From Flavobacteriales bacterium (GTDB lineage Bacteria > Bacteroidota > Bacteroidia > Flavobacteriales_F > PHOS-HE28): a stretch of 64,000 bases of DNA. Made by a program: the position numbers and the translations under genes. The DNA is taken from contig JACJZG010000002.1 of assembly GCA_020635715.1 (NCBI GenBank), positions 62,001-126,000 of the forward strand, given 5' to 3'. The notes below the pieces were generated by a model. It was not told the DNA's origin and ran no database searches. It saw nothing but the letters and a program-made list of their open reading frames with translations. This document shows positions 41,001 to 49,861 of the stretch, piece by piece (the stretch's first letter is position 1; each line of letters begins with the position of its first letter).

Positions 41001-42596
41001 TCAGAATGGTGCGACTATTCCCAGCTCCTTGCAATACCCCGCCAGTTCGGCATCCGTCGCCTTCATGCCCTGCTCCAAAGCGACGAGCTCCTTCGCCACG
41101 GCCTTCAGGTCCACAGCCTCTTCGGCTTCGAAGGTGTCCACGTAGCGCGGTATGTTCAGGTTGTAGCCATTGGCCTTCACCACGGCCAGCGTGGCCACGT
41201 GACTGTATTTCTCCTGCTCGCTACGCTCGCGGTAGGTGCTTACGATGCGGTCCACATCCTCCGGCCGCAACTTGTTCTGTGTCTTCACTTTCTCGTAGTT
41301 CCCTTCGGCACTGGCGTCGATGAAGAGGATGTTGTCCCTGTCCTTACGGCCCTTCTTCAGCACCACGATGCTGGTGGGGATGCCGGTGCCGTAGAAGATC
41401 TGGGCGGGCAGACCGATCACGGCATCCAGCACGTTGAGGTCGCGGATCAGGTATTCGCGGATGTGCGCCTCGGCCGCACCGCGGAAGAGCACGCCGTGGG
41501 GCAGCACGCAGGCCAGCGTTCCGCCTTCCTCCAACTGGTGCAGCATGTGCAGCAGGAAGGCGAAATCGGCCTTGGTCTTGGGCGCCAGTTTGCCGGGGGC
41601 GCTGAAACGGTCGTCCGTGCTCTTGGTGGGACCGGCCTTCCAGTGCGCACTGAAGGGCGGGTTGGCCACGATGGCCTCGAAGCGGTGTTCCAGGTGCTGC
41701 GGGCGCTCCAGCGTGTCCTCGTTGCGCACATCGAACTGCCGGTAGTGCACATCGTGCATGATCATGTTCATGCGGCACAGGTTGAAGGTGGTGGGGTTCA
41801 TCTCCTGCCCGTAGATGGTGCCCACATCCAGCACTTCCCGCTTCACGCGCAGCAGCAGCGAGCCGCTACCGCAGGTGGGGTCGTACACGCTCTTCAACCG
41901 CTTCTTGCCGGTGGTAACAATGCGCGCCAGCACGGTGCTCACCTCTTGCGGGGTGTAGAACTCGCCGGCCTTCTTGCCCGCGCCGCTGGCGAACTGCGCA
42001 ATGAGGTATTCGTAGGCATCGCCCAGCACATCGCGCTGGGAGTCGCCCAATTCGAAATCCACGGTGGCCAGCTTGCGCAGCACTTTCACCACCAGGTTGT
42101 TCTTGTCCTTCTCGCCCTTGCCGAGCTTGCTGCTGGTAAGGTCGAGGTCCTCGAAGAGGTTGGCGAAATCGTCCTCGCTCTCGTGCCCGCGCGTGCTGTC
42201 GCTGATGTGGTTGAGCACCTGCGTGAGCTTGTCCAGGATGAAGGGCGCATCCACGCCGTCCTCATCCTCGCCCTTCGGCACGATGTTCTTGAAAAGCTCT
42301 TCGGGCTCCAGGAAGTAGCCGAGGTGCTCCACGCTGAGGTCGCGCACCGCTTTGAGGTAAGCCGCTCGGTCCTCCTTTTTCACTCTTGCACTCTTTCCCT
42401 CTTGCACCAGCAATTCACCGTAGGTGATGCCGTCCGGGTGCAGGATCTCGTCGGCATAGAGCTCCATCTTCTCGCTGAGGTACTTGTAGAAGATGAAGCC
42501 GAGGATGTAGTCGCGGAAGTCGTCCGCGCTCATCTTGCCGCGCAGGGTGTTGGCGATGTCCCAGAGGGTGGCTTCGAGTTTCTGTTTGGCGGTCAT
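41001..42596 (-). CDS. hsdM: Type I restriction enzyme, methyltransferase subunit HsdM
   Basis: This 531-residue N6-adenine methyltransferase has an N-terminal HsdM helical domain (LEATLWDIANTLRGKMSADDF is its opening helix pair), the SAM-binding motif DPTCGSGSLLL near residue 240 and the catalytic motif NPPF near 312. With HsdS it methylates the recognition site and protects the host DNA. It is the first gene of the minus-strand locus; the promoter should lie in 42597-42769, where I see no clear element. Confidence 0.95.
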   Translation of the reverse strand: MTAKQKLEATLWDIANTLRGKMSADDFRDYILGFIFYKYLSEKMELYADEILHPDGITYGELLVQEGKSARVKKEDRAAYLKAVRDLSVEHLGYFLEPEELFKNIVPKGEDEDGVDAPFILDKLTQVLNHISDSTRGHESEDDFANLFEDLDLTSSKLGKGEKDKNNLVVKVLRKLATVDFELGDSQRDVLGDAYEYLIAQFASGAGKKAGEFYTPQEVSTVLARIVTTGKKRLKSVYDPTCGSGSLLLRVKREVLDVGTIYGQEMNPTTFNLCRMNMIMHDVHYRQFDVRNEDTLERPQHLEHRFEAIVANPPFSAHWKAGPTKSTDDRFSAPGKLAPKTKADFAFLLHMLHQLEEGGTLACVLPHGVLFRGAAEAHIREYLIRDLNVLDAVIGLPAQIFYGTGIPTSIVVLKKGRKDRDNILFIDASAEGNYEKVKTQNKLRPEDVDRIVSTYRERSEQEKYSHVATLAVVKANGYNLNIPRYVDTFEAEEAVDLKAVAKELVALEQGMKATDAELAGYCKELGIVAPF

Positions 42597-42769
42597 GGTC
42601 GGGGCGTGAAAATACCGGAAGACACCGTATCCTCAACTGACGATAGAGCATGGTGGCCAATGCCCTTGGCCCAAGGTTATTGCACAACATCGTGCAGCCA
42701 AACCCCTTTGGAGGGCCGACCAGACACCAGCGCAGCACCAACTATGATCTGAACGGCCGCGATCAAGAT

Positions 42770-43198
42770 CTACCGGCAACTATCATCCCTCGTCACATCC
42801 TCCAGCGCGCGCTTGCCGGTGCTGGCGGCGAGTTCCTGCATGGTCACCGTGGTGGTCAATCCGGCACGCTGCTCGAGGGTGATGTAGTGCTCCCGGCCAG
42901 GTTCGATCTCGATCTCGAGGTGCTCTTTCTTCTCCTTGTCGCCCTTGCCGTTGAAACGCACGTTGAAGCTGTGTTTCCCGGCTGACACCTGGTGCACGCT
43001 GTATTTCTTGTTGTTCAAGACACAGATGCGTTCGCCATCCATGAAGATGCTGTAACCATCAAGCGCACCGGCGAAGCCAGTGCGACGGATGAAGTAGACC
43101 GTGCCTTGCTCTGGAGCGGCCTCCTGCGCAACTGCTGAAGGAGGTGTAAGTGCCGCTATCAACGCGACCAGGAAGGTCCCGAGCAGAGGCATGTACAT
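42770..43198 (-). CDS. DUF2846-type secreted protein
   Basis: The gene encodes 142 residues from ATG 43198, where the signal peptide MYMPLLGTFLVALIAALTPP begins. Alternative in-frame ATGs exist at 43192 and 43234. The mature part (TVYFIRRTGFAGALDGYSIF, then DGERICVLNNKKYSVHQV and GKHSFNVRFNGKG) matches the DUF2846 beta-sandwich family, extracytoplasmic proteins of unknown function. It is a single gene between hsdM and the DksA-like gene. Confidence 0.8.
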   Translation of the reverse strand: MYMPLLGTFLVALIAALTPPSAVAQEAAPEQGTVYFIRRTGFAGALDGYSIFMDGERICVLNNKKYSVHQVSAGKHSFNVRFNGKGDKEKKEHLEIEIEPGREHYITLEQRAGLTTTVTMQELAASTGKRALEDVTRDDSCR

Positions 43199-43322
43199 CC
43201 TCTTGGTAGGCAGGAGAATTGCGGTGGGTGTCATATCCCGAAGTTGGGATTTTCCCGCGAAACCTATGCACAACCCATGCACGCGAGATGGTTTGGCGAT
43301 CGGCGACCAGTCGCAGGTTGGC

Positions 43323-43712
43323 TCACCGCACCTCCACCCCCTGCTTCCCCGCCATACTGAGCGTGGTATGCGGCACCAGGCGCAGACGCTCCTTCGGGAT
43401 CAGCTGGCCCGTGGCGCGGCACACGCCGTAGGTGCCCGCACGGATCCGCGCCAGCGCGAACTGCAGTTCCTGGATGAACTTCTCCTCCCGCGCCACGATG
43501 CGCATGAGCTCCTCGCGCTCCAACGAGGGGGCACCATCCTCCATGGCATGCGGTGCGAAGTCGGTATCCGCCGTGTCGTTGGCGTTGCCCAGCACCAGGC
43601 TTTCGCGTGCAGCGGCGAGGTCCTCCTGGGCGCGGGTGAGCTTGGCGGTGATGATGCTGCCGAACTCGGCAAGTTCCGCGGCGGTGTACCGCGGGCTGGA
43701 TGTGGTGGTCAT
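43323..43712 (-). CDS. DksA/TraR-family protein with degenerate zinc finger
   Basis: The protein has 129 residues. The N-terminal two-thirds is a coiled coil (FGSIITAKLTRAQEDLAAAR, then REELMRIVAREEKFIQEL and ALARIRAGTYG) as in DksA, which inserts into the RNA polymerase secondary channel. The C-terminal finger reads TYGVCRATGQLIPKERL, then PHTTLS. Only one of the four zinc-binding Cys residues remains. This is common among Bacteroidota homologues, and the protein may still bind RNA polymerase without zinc. It is expected to modulate transcription, but the target is unknown. Confidence 0.8.
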   Translation of the reverse strand: MTTTSSPRYTAAELAEFGSIITAKLTRAQEDLAAARESLVLGNANDTADTDFAPHAMEDGAPSLEREELMRIVAREEKFIQELQFALARIRAGTYGVCRATGQLIPKERLRLVPHTTLSMAGKQGVEVR

Positions 43713-44144
43713 GGCTCGTTGGTTGGTTCCTGTGATAGCCTAACGCGTGCCAGACCGTGCCACGCATGTTGGGTCCTGCTTTTCGCACCCGTTCGGGGAA
43801 GGCATTGCCCAACCACCGGGGATGATCACCACTGGAGCACCACAGCGATGCGTTCACCCGCAGACATGCCGTGCGGCTGCTGCTGGTGGGGGGTGTTCAA
43901 CTTCCCTTCCGGGATCGAGGGCGATCGGGTGTAAAGCCCAAGCCGATCCATGGGGCCTCGGGAAGAGTGGTTTCCACAGATGACGCAGATGGCGCAGATG
44001 GGCCGCTGGCGACCATATGCTCGCAGCGCGGTGAGGCGCTATCGGTGCCATCTGCGTCATCTGCGGAAAGAGATCCCCGTGGTTGAGCCATCTGGGCTTC
44101 TGAATAGGACCCGATAGTCGTCTACCGGCAGCGCCATGCCGAGC
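43713..44144. other. Intergenic region with inverted repeat
   Basis: This is the 432-nt gap between the DksA-like gene start and the Cys-rich lipoprotein stop. The inverted repeat at 43971-44069 is its only clear feature; I see no ORF worth calling. Confidence 0.5.
43971..44069. repeat. Inverted repeat built of CGCAGATG units
   Basis: The left arm 43971-43993 (TTTCCACAGATGACGCAGAT, then GGC) and the right arm 44047-44069 pair at 22 of 23 positions. The arm also contains a tandem of the unit CGCAGATGG. It has the same architecture as the ACGGATG repeat at 31607-31690. Confidence 0.85.
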
Positions 44145-44978
44145 CTATTGGGGTCGGTAGCACCGCCCATCCACCACTTCGATGTGGATGCCGTTGCTGG
44201 TGATGCCATACGCGAAACGGACATCCCAGATCACACCCGGCACGAGCACGGGCAGCGCGTGGTAGCGGATCCAGCCGCTCTCCATCTGCGGGAAGGGGAG
44301 TCCGCCAGCGGTGGCCGGTGGCCAGCCCGCACGGTCCACCACGATGTCGCTGCCCAGGTTCTGCGGGTAGGGGTAGGTGGTGGTGTCCAGGGTGGTGGTG
44401 GTGGCCACGTGGTAGAGGCTGAAGGTGTTCGCCACATCGGCGCTGTGCACCACGAAGGCCGACCAGCTGTTGGCCCCGTTCAACCCGATCTGGTCGTTCT
44501 GGTCCTGCAGGTCGCTCACGAACACGAAGGTGTCGCCGATGGTGGTGTTCACGAGCGTGGCCGCCAGGTAGCCGCCACTGGGCAACAGGGTGCTGCAATC
44601 CGGACCGTAGTAGCCGGGTGGGCAGCCGCCCACGCAGCTGCAGCTGGCGTTGTCCCAGCTCTCACCGGGGCCGCAGGGCACTACCTGCACCGTGTAATCC
44701 GATCCGCACCAGCCCGTTTCGCACACGCATGCGCACGCGGTGTTGGCGGTGCCATGGTCGCCGCAATCCCTTGCCGCTGGGGTGGTGCACGCGCAGGAGC
44801 AATGATCGTTGTCGTACTGTTCCCAGGCGGCGCAGGCGGGCACCTCGAGGTGCTCGCAATGGCACTTCAGGAAGTTGACCACCTCGCGTTCGCACGGACG
44901 GCAATCGCAATTGGGTGTGCAGCCGTGCAGCATGAACAGGAAGAGACCGAGAAGGGGGGAGAGCTTGCGGTGGTCCAT
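44145..44978 (-). CDS. Cys-rich lipoprotein
   Basis: The gene encodes 277 residues from ATG 44978, giving a signal peptide with lipobox FMLHGC. The following 110 residues contain many Cys pairs in EGF-like spacing (CDCRPCEREV, CHCEHLE, CSCACTTPA, CACVCETGWCG, CSCVGGCPPGYYGPDC). The remaining part is a beta-rich domain without Cys until the end (IGDTFVFVSDLQDQNDQ, then VPGVIWDVRFAYGI). It is probably anchored in the outer membrane with disulfide-bonded repeats outside. No family is recognised for the C-terminal domain. Confidence 0.75.
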   Translation of the reverse strand: MDHRKLSPLLGLFLFMLHGCTPNCDCRPCEREVVNFLKCHCEHLEVPACAAWEQYDNDHCSCACTTPAARDCGDHGTANTACACVCETGWCGSDYTVQVVPCGPGESWDNASCSCVGGCPPGYYGPDCSTLLPSGGYLAATLVNTTIGDTFVFVSDLQDQNDQIGLNGANSWSAFVVHSADVANTFSLYHVATTTTLDTTTYPYPQNLGSDIVVDRAGWPPATAGGLPFPQMESGWIRYHALPVLVPGVIWDVRFAYGITSNGIHIEVVDGRCYRPQ

Positions 44979-45232
44979 GGCCGTGGGATCAGTGGAGCCG
45001 GTGGGAAGGAAGATCAAGTTAAGGGGATCGGTGGAACGGAGCTTGGCAGCGGCCGGTCCGGACCGCACCGGCATGGCCAGCTGGTCATACACGTTCGGGC
45101 GTCTCCTGGCCAACCACCGGTGCTGCGTTCCGCCGAATGGCCATGGAAGGTCGCCCGCATGATCCGTCTGCGCGTCAGTGATCCATCACACCCGGCTGCG
45201 CATGTGCACAGCCTGATGCCGATCTTGGCACC

Positions 45233-46537
45233 ATGGCCACTTGGCGTACCTTCTTGCTTCTTCCGCTGCTGCACGAGCTGAACGCCACGGCCCAGTTCAC
45301 GTGGACGCCCCTGGCACCGCTGCCCATGCCCACCGCCAACGCCGCGGTATGTGCGGCTGAGGTGAACGGCGTGCAGCAGGTGTACGTGTTCGGTGGCATC
45401 ACCACCGGCCTGACCGCCGCGAACATCCACCAGCAGGCCTTCCGCTACGACGTGGCCGCGGACCAATGGTGGGCCCTGCCAACCCTGCCGGATACGCTGG
45501 GAAAGATCGCGGCGGCCGCGAGCGTCGTGGGCGATACCGCCTATGTGATCGGCGGCTACCACGTGTTCAATGGGCCGCCTTATGAATTGAGCAGCGACAA
45601 GGTGCACCGGCTGGACCTCACCACCAACACCTGGCTGCCCGATGGGGCCGCTGTTCCCGTAGCCATCGATGATCAGGTGCAGGCCGTTTGGCGCGACAGC
45701 CTGATCTACGTGATCACCGGCTGGAGCAACACCGCCAACGTGCCGAACGTGCAGGTGTACAATCCCTCGCACGACCAGTGGAGCGCCGCCACGCCCGTGC
45801 CGAACACCAACCAATACAAGGCCTTCGGCGCCAGCGGCATCATCATCGGCGATACCATCTACTACTTCGGCGGCGCGTCCATGGGCGGCAATTTCCCGGC
45901 GCAGGACCGCCTGCGCATCGGGCATATCGATCCGCTGGCACCCATGAACATCACCTGGCTGCCTGCGATAATGGGTGGCCTGGGTCCGCGCTACCGACCG
46001 GCCTGCCTGGTATTGGATGATGCACCGCTGTGGGTGGGCGGCTCGGCGGTGAGCTACAACTACGATGCGGTGGCCTACAACGGCAGTGGTGTGGTGGCAC
46101 CAGCTGCGCTCATGCAGCGTTGGGACGGAACCGCGATGATGGCCGCCGGCAATACCCTGCCGCAAGTGATGGACCTGCGCGGTGCGGGCGAGCTGGGCAA
46201 CGGGAGCTATGTGATCGCCGGTGGCATCGGCTCGGCGCAGACCGTGCTGGATAGCGTATGGCTGCTAACACTAAGCGATGTCGGGATGATCGAACACCGC
46301 GCTGTGGGGCTTGCGCTATGGCCCAACCCGGCAACGGATGCATGCACGATCCGTGTTCCGGGCAGCGGTGGTGGTTACATCCTGCGCGATGCGCTGGGCC
46401 GCTCACTCCTTAATGGTACTTTCCAAGGTGATCGGCTGCACCTGGATCTGCGTTCGCTGCCACGGGGCGCGCATGTGATCGAAGTGTTCACAGCACCCGG
46501 CGAAGCTCCCTTGCGAACGAGGGTCGTTCGGGAATAG
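45233..46537 (+). CDS. Kelch-repeat protein, T9SS-sorted
   Basis: This 434-residue secreted protein has a signal peptide (TFLLLPLLHELNATAQ). Kelch-type propeller motifs are visible as VYVFGGITTG, AYVIGGYHVF, IYVITGWSN and IYYFGGASMGG, each followed by a Trp-containing strand (VAADQWWALPTLPD). The C-terminus (ALWPNPATDACTI, then LRDALGRSLLNG and GAHVIEVFTAPG) is a T9SS sorting domain. The likely role is surface binding; no catalytic residues are evident. The AlkB-like gene follows 30 nt downstream. Confidence 0.88.
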   Translation: MATWRTFLLLPLLHELNATAQFTWTPLAPLPMPTANAAVCAAEVNGVQQVYVFGGITTGLTAANIHQQAFRYDVAADQWWALPTLPDTLGKIAAAASVVGDTAYVIGGYHVFNGPPYELSSDKVHRLDLTTNTWLPDGAAVPVAIDDQVQAVWRDSLIYVITGWSNTANVPNVQVYNPSHDQWSAATPVPNTNQYKAFGASGIIIGDTIYYFGGASMGGNFPAQDRLRIGHIDPLAPMNITWLPAIMGGLGPRYRPACLVLDDAPLWVGGSAVSYNYDAVAYNGSGVVAPAALMQRWDGTAMMAAGNTLPQVMDLRGAGELGNGSYVIAGGIGSAQTVLDSVWLLTLSDVGMIEHRAVGLALWPNPATDACTIRVPGSGGGYILRDALGRSLLNGTFQGDRLHLDLRSLPRGAHVIEVFTAPGEAPLRTRVVRE

Positions 46538-46567
46538 GGCACAGGGCTTCCCGTTAATTTTGGAACA

Positions 46568-47713
46568 ATGGCATCGGCCATCCAGCTACACGACCCCACT
46601 GTGCGCCGCCGCATGCGGCTCCGCGCCATGCGTTACCTGGTCACCTTCATCGCACCGTTCTGGGGCGTGGTGGGTCTGCTGGGCCGCGGCGCGTGGACCT
46701 GGGCCTTGCCCTTGCATGCCTTCGTGCTGGTGCCTTTGCTGGAGGTGCTGCTCCCGCACCCGGCAGACAACCTGAGCGAGGAGGAGGAGAATGCCGCGCT
46801 GGACGATCCGCTCTTCGATGCGCTGCTCTACGTGCTGGTACCGCTGCAATGGGGCATCCTCCTCCTCTTCCTGTTCCAGGTGAACGAGCCGGGCCTCAGC
46901 GGCTACGAGGTGGCCGGACGCATCGCGAGCATGGGCATCCTCTGCGGCATCTACGGGATCAACGTGGCGCACGAGCTGGGCCACCGCCCCAAGCGTTGGG
47001 AGCGCGACCTCGCGCGGGCCCTGCTGCTCACCAGCCTCTACATGCACTTCATCATCGAGCACAACCGTGGCCATCACCGCCGCGTGGCCACCCCCGATGA
47101 TCCCGCCTCGGCACGCTACGGCGAATGGGTGTACGCCTTCTGGCTGCGCAGCATCGTCTTCAGCTTCATCAGCGCCTGGCGGATCGAGGCGGACCGCTTG
47201 CGCAAAGCGGGCCATGCACCTTACGGTCTGCGGAACGAGATGATCCATGCGCTGCTCTGGCAGGGAGCATTGCTGGTCGCGATCGGCTGGGGCTTCGGGC
47301 CCTTCGTGCTATCGGCCTTCCTGGTGGCGGCGCTCATCGGCATCCTGCTGCTGGAGACGGTGAACTACATCGAGCACTATGGCCTGCGCCGCATCCGTGG
47401 CGAGAACGGCCAGTACCAGCGCGTGCAGCATGTGCATTCGTGGAACAGCGATCACCACCTCGGTCGCTTCACCCTTTTCGAGCTCACCCGCCATAGCGAC
47501 CACCATTGGAAGGCGAGCCGTCCCTACCAGGTATTGCGCAGCGTGGACCGCGCGCCGCAATTGCCCACAGGTTACCCGGGCACCATGCTGCTGAGCCTGC
47601 TGCCGCCGCTCTTCTTTGCGGTGATGCACCCGCGGATCCATGCGTTGGTGGCGGAGGAGCCAGCCTTGCGCGTGGCGGGGAGGGAGGGGAGTGTGACCGG
47701 GAATGCACGTTGA
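46568..47713 (+). CDS. alkB: AlkB-type alkane 1-monooxygenase (membrane di-iron hydroxylase)
   Basis: This is a 381-residue integral membrane hydroxylase. It would oxidise the terminal carbon of medium-chain n-alkanes to alkanols using di-iron, O2 and electrons from rubredoxin. The signature histidine motifs are present: HELGHRPKRWER near 135, EHNRGHHRRVATPDDPASAR near 164, NYIEHYGL near 270 and RHSDHHWKASRPYQVLR near 307. The first motif has R in place of the common K. Six hydrophobic segments are visible. No rubredoxin or rubredoxin reductase gene is adjacent. A related fatty-acid or ether-lipid hydroxylase role cannot be excluded. Confidence 0.9.
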   Translation: MASAIQLHDPTVRRRMRLRAMRYLVTFIAPFWGVVGLLGRGAWTWALPLHAFVLVPLLEVLLPHPADNLSEEEENAALDDPLFDALLYVLVPLQWGILLLFLFQVNEPGLSGYEVAGRIASMGILCGIYGINVAHELGHRPKRWERDLARALLLTSLYMHFIIEHNRGHHRRVATPDDPASARYGEWVYAFWLRSIVFSFISAWRIEADRLRKAGHAPYGLRNEMIHALLWQGALLVAIGWGFGPFVLSAFLVAALIGILLLETVNYIEHYGLRRIRGENGQYQRVQHVHSWNSDHHLGRFTLFELTRHSDHHWKASRPYQVLRSVDRAPQLPTGYPGTMLLSLLPPLFFAVMHPRIHALVAEEPALRVAGREGSVTGNAR

Positions 47714-47786
47714 TGAACGGGAATGACCAGCGCGCACTGAGGTGAGCGGCGAGGCGCTCGGTGGATTTTGATTTCCGCTTTCTTTG

Positions 47787-47955
47787 AACCCGGATTATGC
47801 AGTAGGGGGCGTAGCGAGGGCCGGAAACGCACGGCCACGGCCATTTTCGCGACGAAAGCGGGGCCATGCTCCCGGTGAGGAGCGAAAATGAGTGAAACGT
47901 GCTGTGGCAAAGCGTTTCCGGGTCGTAGTAGCCATCCTACTGCATATTCCGGGTT
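47787..47955. mobile_element. MITE-like palindromic element (169 bp)
   Basis: The terminal inverted repeats AACCCGGATTATGCAGTAGG (47787-47806) and CCTACTGCATATTCCGGGTT (47936-47955) match at 19 of 20 positions. Between them lie nested complementary segments (CGGAAACGC with GCGTTTCCG, CATTTTCGC with GCGAAAATG), so the whole element can fold into one long imperfect hairpin. It carries no ORF; no clear target-site duplication is visible. It lies between alkB and the PKD gene. Confidence 0.75.
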
Positions 47956-47985
47956 GATTGGACCTTCAACTTCGTACCATTCATC

Positions 47986-49838
47986 ATGCGCTGCATTCAT
48001 CCCTTACTCATCGGTCTCTTCGCATTCACGCAACACATGGCGCTGGCCCAGCCGACCTTCTCGATCTACGACGGCTCAACGGAGTCCTGCCAGGGCGTGA
48101 TGCACGATACCGGTGGGCCGGACGCCGCCGGCTATGGGAATAACGAGGATATCACCTTCACCCTCTGTCCGGACCAGCCCGGAGCCACAATGCAGTTCAA
48201 CTTCATCGTGTTCGACCTGGACCAGTCCGGGGCCGCAGGGACCGAGGACAACATGAGCGTCTACGACGGCGATGGCACCGATGCTCCGCTGCTCGGTACG
48301 TATACGGGAACGCAACTTCAGGGCCTGTTGATCAATGCCACCGTCTTTAATCCTTCCGGTTGCCTCACCCTGCGTTTCGTGAGCAATGATGCGGGTACAG
48401 GGGTCTTCGCCATCAGCTACCAATGCTACGTGGATTGTGATCCTCCCACTGCCTCCGCCACCATGAGCCTGTCTTCGCCCGCGCGGATCTGTGCCGGAGA
48501 GGAGGTCCAGTTCGATGCCAGTGCCAGTGAAGCAGCACCAGGACAGACGATCACCAACTATGAGTGGCACTTCGGCCCATTGGATGTGGTGACCACCACC
48601 GAGCCCACGGTGGCGCATGTGTTTAGTGCACCGGGCAGTTTTCCGGTCACGTTCATCGTTTCAGACGCCAACGGTTGCGCCAGCACCAACGCGGTGGACC
48701 TGCTCGTGCAGGTGAGCACAGTGCCACAACTCAACTTGACGACTTCGGACACGGTGGCCTGTGTGGGCAGCCCTTTCGAGTTGAATGCGGTCATTGATCC
48801 CATGCCCTGGTCAGAGGCTTCTGTGGACTATGGTCCGGGGATCTACATACCGGACGATATCGGTACGCCCTTCAGTTCGGTGATCGAACTTTCGGGCTTC
48901 GAACCGGGGGCCATCTTGGAGTCCACCGACGACCTCCACTCCATTTGTGTGGACATGGAGCATTCCTATATGGGTGATCTGTTACTGTTCGTCACCTGTC
49001 CGAATGGAAGCGAGGTGGTGCTACACCAGCAAGGAGGGAGTTACACTTTCCTGGGTTCACCGATCGATACGGACGAGATCGTTCCGGGCGAATGCTGGCA
49101 TTATTGCTGGAGCCCGAACGCCACCAACGGGACCTGGGTTGATAATTCCGTAGCCGGGTGGAACACGACGCAAGTGGGTGGTGTTCCACCAGGGCTATCA
49201 CTTATCCCTGGTACCTATGAAGCTGTCGGTACATGGGACATCCTGCTTGGCTGCCCGTTGAACGGCACTTGGCAATTCACGGCCATTGACCACTTGGTCG
49301 TGGACAACGGCTTCCTCTGTTCCTGGGAACTCCATTTCAACCCGGCGCTGGGCGGTGATGACTTCTCCTTCACCCCCGCATATGGCGCTGGCTGCGATTC
49401 CACCTACTGGAGCGGGGCGGACATCACCGGTTCCGATGTGGATTGCAACGGTGTAGTGATCACTCCCACCGCGCCCGGCGAGCAGGAGTACACCTTCACC
49501 GCCATCAACGATTTCGGTTGCTCGTTCGATTCGACCATTGTGATCACTGTGCTGCCCGCCACCGACCCCTATTGCATCACTCTGGGCGTGGGTGCTCCCG
49601 CACTGGAAGCGATCAGCGTTCGACCGATGCCCGTGCATGACATCCTCCAGGTCTCGCACCGCGAACCCATCACCGGCTACGAACTGCTGGACCTGCGTGG
49701 CCGCAAGTTGCTCGGGGGCGTGTCGCTGCTGCACAGGGAACCTTGCAGGTGGATGTGAGTGCGCTGCCTGCAGGCCTCTACCTCCTGCGTGTGGAAGGTC
49801 CTTCTGGTACGGTACCGGTGCGCGTGGTGAAGGAGTGA
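47986..49838 (+). pseudogene. PKD/CUB-like secreted protein, T9SS-sorted, frameshifted near the 3' end
   Basis: Frame 1 (47986-49758) encodes 590 residues: a signal peptide (GLFAFTQHMALAQ), a CUB-like domain (FNFIVFDLDQSGAAGTEDNM, then LTLRFVSNDAGTGVFAISY), a PKD domain (ITNYEWHFGPLD, then VAHVFSAPGSFPVTFIVSD) and a proprotein-convertase-P-like domain (DLHSICVDMEHSYMGDLLLF). The T9SS domain begins at VRPMPVHDILQV but breaks at the G5 tract at 49714-49718. Reading with six Gs restores GRVAAAQGTLQVDVSALPAG and YLLRVEG, ending at 49838. This is either a one-base deletion, a sequencing error or phase variation. Confidence 0.8.
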
Positions 49839-49861
49839 TCCCATCGAACGCCACATACCAA

